Below, one piece after another: positions 7,917 through 16,397 of a stretch of DNA of 64,000 nt. Source of the DNA: a virus; the IMG/VR virus record IMGVR_UViG_3300030339_001052, positions 83,146 to 147,145 of that record. One strand, 5' to 3'. The position numbers were made by a program, and so were the translations under genes. Below the pieces are notes generated by a model. The model saw only the letters and a program-made list of their open reading frames with translations. It ran no database searches and was not told where the DNA came from. The first letter of the stretch is position 1. Each line of letters begins with the position of its first letter.

Positions 7917-10397
7917 ATGGAAGAAAATAAATATACAACTGAATTAAAAAAAGTATTGGCATTAGTAACTAAAGATTTAGTTGAAGACTTTCCTACCAAA
8001 AAGATAACCATTGAATATTTTATGCTGGCGATTTTGCAATCAAAACAATCAATAGCATATAAAATGTTGATAAAATTTTTAGCAAAAGATGATATAAATG
8101 ATTTGTTAGTTTATTTTTCTGAATTATTAAAAGAATTATCTGCGACCACTTTTAAGCCGAAAGTATTAAATAATATTGAAAAATCAATAGGATTCGATTT
8201 AGTTTTTAGTAATTGTTTAATAGCTGCTAATACAGAAAAAGAAAAATTAAACGATATTAAGATAGGGTCTGAACACGTATTATTATCAATACTTTCAAAT
8301 GTTAAAGATATATCAAAACTAACTCACGTTGGTCTAAAATATGATAACCTATTCAATACCATTAATACTATAAAACAAGGTGAAATAGCCAAATTTGACG
8401 AACAAAATGAAAATACAAACCAAAGCTATGTAGAAACAATACAAGGCCAGAAAAATAAACCATCTGGTAAAGCAAATATGATTAAATTGTATTGTACTAA
8501 TTTAAATACATTAGCAAAACAAGGTAAAATAGATCAAATAGTTGGTAGAGAAGTTGAAATTAATCGTTTAATAAAAATTCTTGGTAGAAGAAATAAAAAT
8601 AACATAATTTTAGTTGGTGATGGGGGTGTTGGCAAGAGTGCTATAATTTACGGCTTGGCTAATATGATAGAAGAGGGTAAGGGTATGTTTCTTAATGGGA
8701 AAGAAATTTTATCTTTAGACTTATCATCTTTAATAGCTGGTACTTCATTCAGAGGGATGCTCGAAGAGAGATTGAATGGTGTTATAAATGAAATAAAAGC
8801 CAATAAAAATTATATGTTATTTATCGATGATATTCATTCTGTATTATCATCAAATTCCAATAATGCGTCTGATATTGGTGGTATATTATCAAAGGCCATG
8901 ATAGATGGTGATATTCAATTAATAGCAACGACATCCTTTAAAGGATATAAAAATTCGATAGAGAACGAACCATCTTTAAACAGAAAATTTCAAAAAAGCG
9001 TTATTACTTCAACAACAATTGAACAAACAGAGAAGATATTATTTAATTCAAAAAAATACTATGAAAAGTATCATAATGTAAGCTATACGGACGAAGCCAT
9101 TAGAGCTTGTGTAACGCTTGCAAATAAATATATCACAGAAAGGCACCTTCCAGACTCAGCAATTGATATAATGGACGAATGCGGCTCAGAAAAAAAGGTT
9201 TCTAACCTATACAATGAATCGGAACTTTTTGAATTAAAGAAAGAGCTTGAATTAAATAAGTTAAACGTCAAAGAAGCATACTCAGAAAATAATTTTGATA
9301 TTGGTGATGGTTATAATTTAATATGTATTGAAATAGAAGGTAAGATAGTAGATTTAGAAAAAAATAAAAAATCACAATCTAAGAATAATATTAAAGAAAT
9401 TACTGAAATCGATGTGTTTAATATTGTATCTGAAATGACAGGTGTCCCAATTAATAGGTTGACTACTTCGGAGAAGGAACGTTATTTAAACATTGAAAAC
9501 AAATTAGGTGAAAGTATAATCGGCCAATCGGAAGCGATTAAAAAGGTTGCTCAATCCATGAAAAGAAGCCGAATGGGACTTGGTAGAAAAAATAAGCCTA
9601 ATGGAGTTTTTATGTTTGTTGGGGAATCTGGGTGTGGAAAAACTTTTTTAGCTAAAAAATTAGCTGAAGAAATATTTGGTAGTGAAGATGCTTTAGTTAG
9701 ATTTGATATGAGCGAATACTCTGACCAAACAGCTGTAAATAAGATGGTTGGAACTGGAAGTGGATTCGTTGGGTATGATCAAGGTGGTTTATTAACGGAA
9801 GCCATTAAAAACAAGCCATATTGTGTATTATTACTGGATGAAATTGAAAAGGCTCATAATGATGTTTATAATATATTTTTACAGATTTTTGATGAAAGTT
9901 TTGCTACCGATAATACAGGTGTTCGTGTTTCATTTAAAAATGTTATTATTATTATGACATCGAACGTTGGCGCAAAAGATGCGGCTTCATTAGGTCGCGG
10001 AACTGGTTTTCAAATAAATGTGGAAGATAATAAAAAGAATATAATTGAAAAAGCCCTCAAAGGTAAGTTTCCGCCAGAATTCATTAGTAGACTTAATGAC
10101 GTTATTTATTTCAACTCATTAACCGAAGACAACTTAAAATCAATTATCGAGTTAGAATTGAGTAAATTAAAAAAACGTTTGAATGAGATTAATTTTGATG
10201 TTGAATTTGGAGATGATGTTACGGACTATTTATTTAAAACAATCGGTTCAGATAAAAACAGTGGTGCACGAAAGATCAATAGGGCCATTGAAAATGAAAT
10301 TGAAAATGTTATTTGTGATATATACTTGGAAAATGAATTAGAAAATGGATATATATTTAATGTGAATATAAATAATAATAAAATCGAAATTAAATGA
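7917..10397 (+). CDS. ClpC/ClpA-like AAA+ unfoldase
   Basis: 826 aa, normal for the ClpA/ClpC group. A Clp N-domain-like region (about 1-150) precedes AAA module 1 with Walker A GDGGVGKS (about 233) and Walker B LFIDDIH (about 301). After a short linker that is too small for a full ClpB M-domain, module 2 has Walker A GESGCGKT (about 567), Walker B LLLDEIEKAH (about 638) and sensor TSNVGA. The segment LGRGTGFQINVED before FPPEFISRLND aligns with the ClpP-docking loop of ClpC (VGF), so TGF (about 695) could dock a host ClpP. It would unfold proteins with ATP and feed a host protease. No ClpP gene is in the window. It starts an operon continuing to the FEN nuclease. Confidence 0.9.
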   Translation: MEENKYTTELKKVLALVTKDLVEDFPTKKITIEYFMLAILQSKQSIAYKMLIKFLAKDDINDLLVYFSELLKELSATTFKPKVLNNIEKSIGFDLVFSNCLIAANTEKEKLNDIKIGSEHVLLSILSNVKDISKLTHVGLKYDNLFNTINTIKQGEIAKFDEQNENTNQSYVETIQGQKNKPSGKANMIKLYCTNLNTLAKQGKIDQIVGREVEINRLIKILGRRNKNNIILVGDGGVGKSAIIYGLANMIEEGKGMFLNGKEILSLDLSSLIAGTSFRGMLEERLNGVINEIKANKNYMLFIDDIHSVLSSNSNNASDIGGILSKAMIDGDIQLIATTSFKGYKNSIENEPSLNRKFQKSVITSTTIEQTEKILFNSKKYYEKYHNVSYTDEAIRACVTLANKYITERHLPDSAIDIMDECGSEKKVSNLYNESELFELKKELELNKLNVKEAYSENNFDIGDGYNLICIEIEGKIVDLEKNKKSQSKNNIKEITEIDVFNIVSEMTGVPINRLTTSEKERYLNIENKLGESIIGQSEAIKKVAQSMKRSRMGLGRKNKPNGVFMFVGESGCGKTFLAKKLAEEIFGSEDALVRFDMSEYSDQTAVNKMVGTGSGFVGYDQGGLLTEAIKNKPYCVLLLDEIEKAHNDVYNIFLQIFDESFATDNTGVRVSFKNVIIIMTSNVGAKDAASLGRGTGFQINVEDNKKNIIEKALKGKFPPEFISRLNDVIYFNSLTEDNLKSIIELELSKLKKRLNEINFDVEFGDDVTDYLFKTIGSDKNSGARKINRAIENEIENVICDIYLENELENGYIFNVNINNNKIEIK

Positions 10398-10582
10398 AAA
10401 ACGAAAAAATTATTGCTGGAGTTTTGACTTCTGAAGAATATTGTAAATATCTTGAAGAAAGTAGACATTTAATCCTCGTAGAAATTGATAACCTGTCAGA
10501 AAGTGGTGAGATAACATAAGAGTTAAGGCATAAAATATTGAATAAAGCTGGAAAATACAAAATAAAAATTTTTGGTGAATAA
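10394..10582 (+). pseudogene. small gene with in-frame TAA (41 + 20 codons)
   Basis: Starts at an ATGA overlap with the Clp gene. The frame runs 41 codons (MKNEKIIAGV to LSESGEIT), meets TAA at 10517-10519, then continues in the same frame for 20 plausible codons (ELRHKILNKAGKYKIKIFGE) to TAA at 10580. Both halves have the same charged helical character, so one 62-residue protein with a nonsense codon, or a readthrough site, is likely. A second case is at 16185-16397. A sequencing error cannot be excluded. Confidence 0.5.
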
Positions 10583-10647
10583 AATTACGAAAAACGAATA
10601 TAAATACGAAAGCCCTTTAAATAAAGGATATGTACAATTTAAATTAA

Positions 10648-11844
10648 GTGATCACATATAAATATAAACTATATAATAATGTCAAATGGAATATAAAACT
10701 CCATGATCTGTGCAGAAGCTCCGCTTTTGTTTGGAATCATTGTCTTGCTCTTCAAAAACGATATTATAGTTTATATGGATCTTATATTAACTCATCTAAA
10801 ATGCAATCCCATTTTGCAAAGAAGATTGTCCCTAAAAACGATTTTCTTAAATTAATGGGGTCGCAGACCATACAGGAAATCATACAAAGATTAGATACTT
10901 CTTATGTTCGTTTTTTTAAAAAGAAACAGAAAAGACCACCTAAATTTAAATCTGGTTTCAGTTTCTCTTCCTTTGTTTTTAAACAAGGTGGATACCTGTT
11001 GACAGAAAATAAACTTTACATTAATAAACTTAAACATAGTTTTAAGTTCTTTAAATCGAGAGATTATGGAACTCCTAAACTAATTAGACTTAAACGTGAT
11101 AAACTAGGTGACTTTTATTTAACCATCACATCAGAAGAAGATGTTAGAAATAAAAATTTTTACTCAAAGACACACGATGGTGCATCAGTAGGAATTGATT
11201 TCGGATTAAAAACATATCTAACGATGTCCGATGGAGAAAGTAGTATTTCCCCTTTATTCTTTAAAAAGGATATAAAGAAAATTAAAAAACTACATAATAA
11301 ACTCTCTTCTAAGGGTAGAGTTAAGACTGGAAAGCAGAAATATAGTACTAAGTGGAAAAAGATGGTCGATATTACCGTTTTATCTTCAAATGGGAATAAG
11401 GCAAGGAAAACCCTTGTCAGAGCCTATAAAAAGATAACAAATCGTCGTTCTGATTATCAGTATAAGCTTGCTCATGAACTTTGTCGAAAATACGATCTCA
11501 TTTTTTTAGAAACTCTGAATTTAGATGGAATGAAAAGACTGTGGGGAAGAAAAGTTAGTGACCTTTGTCACGCTTCATTTATTTATATATTAAAAGAAGT
11601 GTCTTTAAAATATAAAAATAATATTTATCAGATAGATCAATGGTACGCTTCTTCAAAAACTTGTAGTGAATGTGGAAACAAGCATAAAGGACTTAGATTA
11701 GAAGATAGAACTTTCATCTGTCCATCCTGCGGAGTGGAGATAGATAGGGATTTAAATGCAGCAATAAATATACATCGACAGGGCTTTGTCGAATACCTTA
11801 GTAGTTGTAAGACCCCCAGCTTGCTGGTGGCAAACTGCGCCTGA
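10648..11844 (+). CDS. tnpB: TnpB RNA-guided nuclease (IS605 OrfB family)
   Basis: 398 aa with GTG start (ITYKYKLY). An N-terminal helix-turn-helix region (about 1-110, including RPPKFKSG) precedes a RuvC-like core: GIDFGLKT (catalytic Asp about 183), FLETLNLDGM (Glu about 286), a zinc ribbon CSECG...CPSCG (about 339-360) and DRDLNAAINI (Asp about 366). All catalytic residues are present, so it should be active. Known relatives use an RNA from their own 3' end to cut DNA next to a short target motif. It inserts in the operon between Clp and the FEN nuclease and splits a small gene. Confidence 0.92.
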   Translation: MITYKYKLYNNVKWNIKLHDLCRSSAFVWNHCLALQKRYYSLYGSYINSSKMQSHFAKKIVPKNDFLKLMGSQTIQEIIQRLDTSYVRFFKKKQKRPPKFKSGFSFSSFVFKQGGYLLTENKLYINKLKHSFKFFKSRDYGTPKLIRLKRDKLGDFYLTITSEEDVRNKNFYSKTHDGASVGIDFGLKTYLTMSDGESSISPLFFKKDIKKIKKLHNKLSSKGRVKTGKQKYSTKWKKMVDITVLSSNGNKARKTLVRAYKKITNRRSDYQYKLAHELCRKYDLIFLETLNLDGMKRLWGRKVSDLCHASFIYILKEVSLKYKNNIYQIDQWYASSKTCSECGNKHKGLRLEDRTFICPSCGVEIDRDLNAAINIHRQGFVEYLSSCKTPSLLVANCA

Positions 11845-11883
11845 CGGTAGAATTCCACTGATTTATCTGTGGGAGTAAGTCAA
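11760..11883 (+). ncRNA. candidate omega (guide) RNA scaffold of TnpB
   Basis: In TnpB elements the guide RNA covers the 3' end of tnpB and the right end. Here that region contains a CCAGC/GCTGG hairpin (11816-11827) and a CCAC/GTGG hairpin (11855-11872), then GGGAGTAAGTCAA. The guide would begin at about 11884 (TTAGGTTATATCATC). The 5' limit is a guess. Confidence 0.5.
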
Positions 11884-11986
11884 TTAGGTTATATCATCAA
11901 AAAGATAGGGGTTCATTTATTTCAGATAGTATTAGCTGTAAATCAGAAAAATATACTCAAATAATGGAAATAATAACAAAAAATAG

Positions 11987-12112
11987 ATGAATAAAACTAA
12001 ACAAATAATACCAAATCCTGATATTGAATATATCTTTTATAGAAATGGTGCATCAAATGATATTGAAATAAAGAAAATTTTAGATAATGAATTTAACCAA
12101 ATAATAAATTAA
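11987..12112 (+). CDS. small hypothetical protein, 41 aa
   Basis: ATG overlaps the TGA of the split gene (ATGA at 11987-11990) and the stop is 5 nt before the FEN-type nuclease gene. Sequence MNKTKQIIPNPD to NEFNQIIN, acidic. Probably a real link in the operon; function unknown. Confidence 0.55.
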   Translation: MNKTKQIIPNPDIEYIFYRNGASNDIEIKKILDNEFNQIIN

Positions 12113-12117
12113 AAAAC

Positions 12118-13293
12118 ATGGCTCAACCAATCCCAAAGAAAATTTCTGAAACTCACGAAATACCAGAAAAAAGCACATACACATTATTTATTGATGGAGA
12201 TTCGCTTTTACAATTAAGTTGGAATGCCGATACAAAGATAAATACAAAAGGGCAACCATATGGCGGGGTATTTCAATTTTTACTTCAATTAAAAATTTTA
12301 TTATCAAAACGCGATTTTGATTTTGCATATGTTGCTTGGGATGAGGGTGTTAGTGGTCAATTAAGACATGATATATATCCAGAATACAAAGAAAATAGGC
12401 ATAAAAATTTTTCAAATGATAATGTTCATTCAGATTATTATGACCAAATGGATGCATTCGTGAAAAGAACATTAGAATACAGTAGAAAGAATAAAGAAAA
12501 AATTGAATCTAAATTAACAGAGAAAGAAGATTTTCATAGACAGAAAGCAATTTTACAAGCCTATTTAGAGGAGCTTTTTGTGAGGCAAGTATCAAGTAAT
12601 AACATAGAAGGAGATGATCATTTAGCGTTTTACTGTTTAAATAAAAAATCGAATGATTTAACTTATCTTGTAAGCGGAGATATGGACGTATCACAATTAA
12701 TAAATGAACAAATATGTATATATATTCCGCGATTGAAAAAATTTATATCAACCAAAAATTTCAGTGAAACATTCGGTTACAATTATAAAAATGTAGCTTT
12801 ACGGAAAATATTGTGCGGAGATACCAGTGATAACATCAAGGGCGTGAAAGGGTTATCTGAAGATGGGTTAATGGAAATTATGCCAGAGATAGCCACAAGA
12901 GAAGTATATTTATGGGAGGTAATTGCAAGAGCCAAAGAAATCAATCAAAAAAGGGTATCCGAAAAGAAAAAACCATTTGTAAAATGTTTAAATATTATAA
13001 ATCAAGAGACAGTTGGAATGCAAGGAAAAAAACTTTTCGAAATCAACGAAAAAATTATAAATTTAAAAAAACCATTATTGACACCAGATGCTATTGAACA
13101 ACTAAACAATTTAATGTATTCACCGATAGACCCCGACGGTAGATCATTATCAAATCTATATAAACTTATGTTACGCGATGGAATTGACGAACTACTTAAC
13201 GAAAATAAGTTTGCTTCGTTTTTTTCTACGTTCAACAACTTAAAGAACAATGAGGTAAAAATGTACGAAAAGTGGGTTAAAGAAAATAATTAA
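12118..13293 (+). CDS. FEN-family 5'-3' exonuclease / flap endonuclease
   Basis: 391 aa. Motifs of the PIN-like 5' nuclease superfamily: FIDGDSLL (about 23-30), YPEYKENR (about 88, the arginine-rich arch base), GDDH (about 166), SGDMDVSQL (about 184) and CGDTSDNIKGVKG (about 238, the helix-hairpin-helix and metal site). Acidic residues for the two metals are conserved. It is like T4 RNase H, which removes RNA primers and flaps during replication. It follows the Clp/small gene/TnpB stretch in the same direction. Confidence 0.87.
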   Translation: MAQPIPKKISETHEIPEKSTYTLFIDGDSLLQLSWNADTKINTKGQPYGGVFQFLLQLKILLSKRDFDFAYVAWDEGVSGQLRHDIYPEYKENRHKNFSNDNVHSDYYDQMDAFVKRTLEYSRKNKEKIESKLTEKEDFHRQKAILQAYLEELFVRQVSSNNIEGDDHLAFYCLNKKSNDLTYLVSGDMDVSQLINEQICIYIPRLKKFISTKNFSETFGYNYKNVALRKILCGDTSDNIKGVKGLSEDGLMEIMPEIATREVYLWEVIARAKEINQKRVSEKKKPFVKCLNIINQETVGMQGKKLFEINEKIINLKKPLLTPDAIEQLNNLMYSPIDPDGRSLSNLYKLMLRDGIDELLNENKFASFFSTFNNLKNNEVKMYEKWVKENN

Positions 13294-13304
13294 CTAAATC
13301 AGAT

Positions 13305-14087
13305 ATGATAGAAGAAGAAAAAGAATTATTATATTTCAAGGCTTTCATTCGAGTCGTTAAATCAATTATTTCAAAAGATGAATATTTTAGTAGTGGATTT
13401 GATACGGTTGAAGTTATTAGGGAGCCAATTATAATGGCAAAAGATAAAGCAGAGGTTAAACAAATATTATTAGAAAAATACCCACAATTTTTCCCAACTG
13501 GGAAGGTTTACGAAAAAGAAACAAAAGATCAGGCTCAATTCTTTTATGTAATCATATTTCCTCTTTATGAATATGAAAAAAAGTTAATTACTGAGGGTTC
13601 TTGGGTATGTAATAGCTGTGGTCAAATTCATGAAAATAAATATGTTTCAAAACCAAGGATTAGTGAAAGATTATTCGGTTCAGAAATATTGTTTTGTAGG
13701 AGTGATGATGATATTTGTTTAAATAATTATAAGAAAGATAAATATAAAAACATTGAGTTTCCAGACGATGAAAACTACATTAAAACTGATTCACCAAATT
13801 ACATTTACAAGTGTACCGAAAAATCAACCAATAAATGTTATGTAGGTAAAACACGAAACGCACCATTTTTTAGGTGGTGGAATCATCTAACGCATTCAAG
13901 CAGCCCATTTGGAATATACCTCAGATCAACAAAATTAAGTGATTGGACATTTGAAGTTTTAGAGGAATTACCATCAAACATAGGTGATAGTGAAATTTTT
14001 AAAGTAGAATCAGAATATATACTTAAATATGATAGTATCAGTAATGGTTTTAACTCTGTAATTAGTAATAAAAAAGTTTTATTATAG
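13305..14087 (+). CDS. GIY-YIG nuclease-domain protein
   Basis: 260 aa. The N-terminal part is unknown but contains CNSCG (about 100) and a second cysteine pair (FCRSDDDIC), possibly a zinc finger. The C-terminal 100 residues carry a GIY-YIG domain: YIYKCTEKSTNKCYVGKT, RWWNHLT with the usual Arg, and a late ESEYILKYDS supplying the Glu. Likely a free-standing homing-type or repair-type endonuclease. It lies 11 nt after the FEN gene. Confidence 0.75.
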   Translation: MIEEEKELLYFKAFIRVVKSIISKDEYFSSGFDTVEVIREPIIMAKDKAEVKQILLEKYPQFFPTGKVYEKETKDQAQFFYVIIFPLYEYEKKLITEGSWVCNSCGQIHENKYVSKPRISERLFGSEILFCRSDDDICLNNYKKDKYKNIEFPDDENYIKTDSPNYIYKCTEKSTNKCYVGKTRNAPFFRWWNHLTHSSSPFGIYLRSTKLSDWTFEVLEELPSNIGDSEIFKVESEYILKYDSISNGFNSVISNKKVLL

Positions 14088-14103
14088 TTTAAGATAAAAA
14101 TAC

Positions 14104-14134
14104 TTGTTTTATTAAAATATTATTAGTATATTTG
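14104..14134 (+). promoter_or_regulatory. Bacteroidota-type promoter
   Basis: ACTTGTTTT (TTG 14104-14106) and TATATTTG (14127-14134), first bases 23 nt apart, 26 nt before the ATG at 14160. Starts the methyltransferase operon. Confidence 0.8.
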
Positions 14135-14159
14135 TTTAAAATAAATTAGGAAAATAAAA

Positions 14160-14348
14160 ATGAAAGACCAAACAATAAAATATTTAACTATAAAAGAAGT
14201 TGCCAATTTATATGGTGAAAGGATCAACTATAAGTGGTTATCTCCAGATGGATGCGACTGGATAGACTCTAAAGGGAAAGTAACTGGAAGTATAATTTGT
14301 GAAATTGAAGATGAGACCATTAAAGATTGTTATAAAATAAGCAAATAA
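14160..14348 (+). CDS. small hypothetical protein, 62 aa
   Basis: First gene of the methyltransferase operon. The start YLTIKEVANLYG resembles a short helix-turn-helix of the excisionase/MerR type, but the rest (WLSPDGCDWIDSKG) does not support it firmly. It abuts the next gene directly. Confidence 0.6.
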   Translation: MKDQTIKYLTIKEVANLYGERINYKWLSPDGCDWIDSKGKVTGSIICEIEDETIKDCYKISK

Positions 14349-14726
14349 ATGAAAATAATAGAAGGAATATCTTATTACCCTATCACATTACACTATTTAA
14401 TTGAAATAGATAAAACAATCCCAGTAGATAAATACAAGCCAGCATCGTATGATCAGTGGATAATGCTTAAAGAATTGGAACCAACTAAATTTGGATATGA
14501 TTACCAACTTTATATTAATCTTAAAGAAAAAGAATTTAATGAAGAAGTAGAATCATTAAAAAACTGTGCCTTTAAATTAGAAACTATCACGATAGCAATA
14601 GACATTAGAGTAGTTGAAACAATTGAAAAACTTAAAAATAAAATAAAAGAAATTGAAACCAACGTTCTTTTTAATAGATGGTTGAATCCAATCGAAGTTA
14701 AGGATTTATTAACTCTACAATTATAA
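14349..14726 (+). CDS. hypothetical protein, 125 aa
   Basis: Starts immediately after the previous stop and ends 3 nt before the MT-A70 gene. Mostly helical and charged, with no recognised motif. May be a companion of the methyltransferases by position only. Confidence 0.7.
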   Translation: MKIIEGISYYPITLHYLIEIDKTIPVDKYKPASYDQWIMLKELEPTKFGYDYQLYINLKEKEFNEEVESLKNCAFKLETITIAIDIRVVETIEKLKNKIKEIETNVLFNRWLNPIEVKDLLTLQL

Positions 14727-14729
14727 AAT

Positions 14730-15245
14730 ATGAAATACGACGTAATTTACGCAGATCCAGCCTGGCAGTATAGTTTTTCAAAATCAACAAGTAGATCGAT
14801 TGAGAAAAATTACCCAACAATGACAGTCGATGAAATATGTGCTTTAAATGTGCCTTCAGCTGATAATTCAGTTCTCTATTTGTGGGCAACAGCTCCAAAA
14901 TTGCTTGAGGCCTTAAAAGTCATAGAAGCCTGGGGATTTACATACAAAACGCAGGCCGTTTGGGATAAAGAAATAAAAGGTATGGGCTATTGGTTTCGTG
15001 GTCAACATGAGATACTAATTGTTGCCACAAAGGGTCATTTTTCACCCCCTGAACCAAGTGTCAGAGATAGCAGTGTAATACGCGAGAAACGAACGAAACA
15101 CAGTAAAAAACCATTAATTGTACGCGAAATGATTGAAAAATGGTTTCCAAACGCTAATAGATTGGAGATGTTTGCTCGGACCACAGCTGAAAATTGGAGT
15201 TCGTGGGGCAATGAAATTGAAGGAGGGGTTGAAATTGGAGATTAA
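14730..15245 (+). CDS. MT-A70 family DNA adenine methyltransferase
   Basis: 171 aa, short but complete. VIYADPAWQY near the N-terminus contains the DPPW-type catalytic motif (DPAW here). VLYLWATAPKLLEAL, AVWDKEIKGMGYWFRGQHE and PNANRLEMFAR are the usual MT-A70 blocks; the last binds SAM. It transfers methyl from S-adenosylmethionine to adenine N6. In phages this usually protects DNA from host restriction. Its 3' end overlaps the next methyltransferase gene. Confidence 0.9.
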   Translation: MKYDVIYADPAWQYSFSKSTSRSIEKNYPTMTVDEICALNVPSADNSVLYLWATAPKLLEALKVIEAWGFTYKTQAVWDKEIKGMGYWFRGQHEILIVATKGHFSPPEPSVRDSSVIREKRTKHSKKPLIVREMIEKWFPNANRLEMFARTTAENWSSWGNEIEGGVEIGD

Positions 15246-16014
15246 CAAAAACTATAATGAAGATTGTTTAGAAACAATGTCACACATGTCAAACGAATTT
15301 ATTGATTTAACAATAACATCGCCACCATATGATAAATTAAGGACATATAATGGATATTGTTTTGATTTTGAAAATGTAGCTAAAGAATTATATAGAGTTA
15401 CAAAAGTTGGTGGAGTTGTAGTTTGGATAGTTGGTGATGCAACAATTAAAGGTAGTGAATCTGGAACATCGTTTAAACAGGCATTATACTTTATGCAATG
15501 TGGTTTTAATTTGCATGATACAATGATATATGAGAAACCTCCGCGTGGGGCTTGTGGAAATAACAAATCGTATTGGCAGGCTTTTGAGTATATGTTTGTA
15601 TTTTCCAAGGGTAAAATCGGAACCATAAATCTACTTCTCGACAGAGAAAACAAAGAGTCCAGAAATGGAGACAATGGGACTAAGAGATTAATAGATGGAA
15701 CTCTTAAACAGGTTTCTCGTGGTGGATATGGTGAGTTTGGCAGAAGAACTAATATATGGAAGTATAAAGTGGGAAAAGGTAAAAGCAGCTTAGATGAAGT
15801 TGCATTTCAACACCCTGCTATTTTCCCAGAACAATTAGCTAACGATCATATAGTCAGTTGGTCTAACGAAGGGGATTTAGTCTACGATCCTTTTATGGGA
15901 AGTGGAACGACTGCTAAAATGGCAATTAAAAATAATAGAGATTGGATTGGAAGCGAAATATCAAGCGAATATTGTGATATAATTAATAAACGTATAGAAA
16001 AATATGAACAATGA
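15211..16014 (+). CDS. DNA N4-cytosine / N6-adenine methyltransferase
   Basis: About 267 aa from ATG 15211 (TTG 15229 is an alternative); an ATG at 15133 is less likely because it adds a non-conserved stretch inside the MT-A70 gene. TSPPYDKL is catalytic motif IV near the N-terminus and DPFMGSGTTAKMA is the SAM-binding motif I near the C-terminus, so this is the beta-class order. The last residues WIGSEISSEYCDII are typical of the family. Target base and site cannot be told. Overlaps the previous and next genes. Confidence 0.88.
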   Translation: MKLKEGLKLEINKNYNEDCLETMSHMSNEFIDLTITSPPYDKLRTYNGYCFDFENVAKELYRVTKVGGVVVWIVGDATIKGSESGTSFKQALYFMQCGFNLHDTMIYEKPPRGACGNNKSYWQAFEYMFVFSKGKIGTINLLLDRENKESRNGDNGTKRLIDGTLKQVSRGGYGEFGRRTNIWKYKVGKGKSSLDEVAFQHPAIFPEQLANDHIVSWSNEGDLVYDPFMGSGTTAKMAIKNNRDWIGSEISSEYCDIINKRIEKYEQ

Positions 16015-16192
16015 AAACTATTTAGGAAGCCAACAGGCTATTGAAGATGAAATAAACGAACGTTACGATGAAATGGAAAGTTATTGTAAACAACAGGAAA
16101 ATGAATACTTCAAAGAATGTTATCTTGATATGCAAAACGAATACTATAAAGAACAAGAGGAAGAATACTATAAATACTTAAAAAATGTATAA
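16004..16192 (+). CDS. small acidic hypothetical protein, 62 aa
   Basis: Very rich in Glu, Tyr and Gln (EYYKEQEEEYYKYL at the C-terminus), probably a helix. Overlaps the methyltransferase end by 11 nt and the next small gene by 8 nt. Confidence 0.65.
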   Translation: MNNENYLGSQQAIEDEINERYDEMESYCKQQENEYFKECYLDMQNEYYKEQEEEYYKYLKNV

Positions 16193-16397
16193 CATAGAAG
16201 ACGAAAATTTATTAGCTTGGTATTATTAAGGGTTTAGAGATAAATCATATGGAAAAACAACAGTAGAGTCAAATATTGAACTTGAAAATGTAGCTTATAG
16301 GTTTGGTGTATCATTATTACTTGGGTCTGAATATATGGGTATTGATGATTTTCCGAATAGTGATGAAATTTTAAAATTAATAAAAAATGGAAAATAA
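16185..16397 (+). pseudogene. small gene with in-frame TAA at codon 15
   Basis: Reads MYNIEDENLLAWYY, TAA at 16227-16229, then GFRDKSYGKTTVES to LIKNGK with a stop at 16395-16397, all in one frame (70 codons). The junction AWYY-x-GFRD suggests a Lys, Gln or Glu codon changed to TAA by a single base. Overlaps both neighbours as real genes here do (start inside the previous stop, end across the next start at 16387). Nonsense mutation, readthrough or sequencing error are all possible. Confidence 0.55.

Larger units (their letters stand above)
10648..11883 (+). mobile_element. IS200/IS605-type tnpB-only element
   Basis: Proposed limits: the left end directly follows TTAA (10644-10647) and coincides with the GTG start of tnpB; the right end is the TCAA tetranucleotide at 11880-11883. 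The limits are set by the frame of the interrupted gene and by the TCAA right-end sequence known for IS605-like elements. No tnpA is present, so the element cannot transpose alone. There is no obvious left-end hairpin inside these limits. Confidence 0.6.
10575..11990 (+). pseudogene. small gene split by the TnpB element
   Basis: The 5' part begins at GTG 10575 and reads MNKITKNEYKYES and onward to QFKL at about 10647. The 3' part resumes after the element at 11884 and reads RLYHQKDRGSFISDSI to EIITKNR, with TGA 11988-11990. The TGA overlaps the next start as ATGA, as is normal here. Joining base 10647 to 11884 restores one frame of about 60 codons. This supports an intact small gene before insertion. 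Function unknown. Confidence 0.6.

Noticed and set aside
10585-10628. An IS608-like left end: TTAC target at 10585-10588 and a CCTTTA/TAAAGG hairpin at 10614-10627
   Set aside because: It would place the 5' half of the interrupted small gene inside the element. Starting the element at 10648 restores a single frame and coupling, so the hairpin is probably chance.
10648-11883. Group I intron or IStron around TnpB
   Set aside because: There is no room for an intron 5' of tnpB and no conserved core was seen. Splice-like joints are explained by the TTAA and TCAA limits.
10517-16229. Recoding of TAA as a sense codon genome-wide
   Set aside because: Almost all other genes end at TAA with correct overlaps, so a general code change does not fit.
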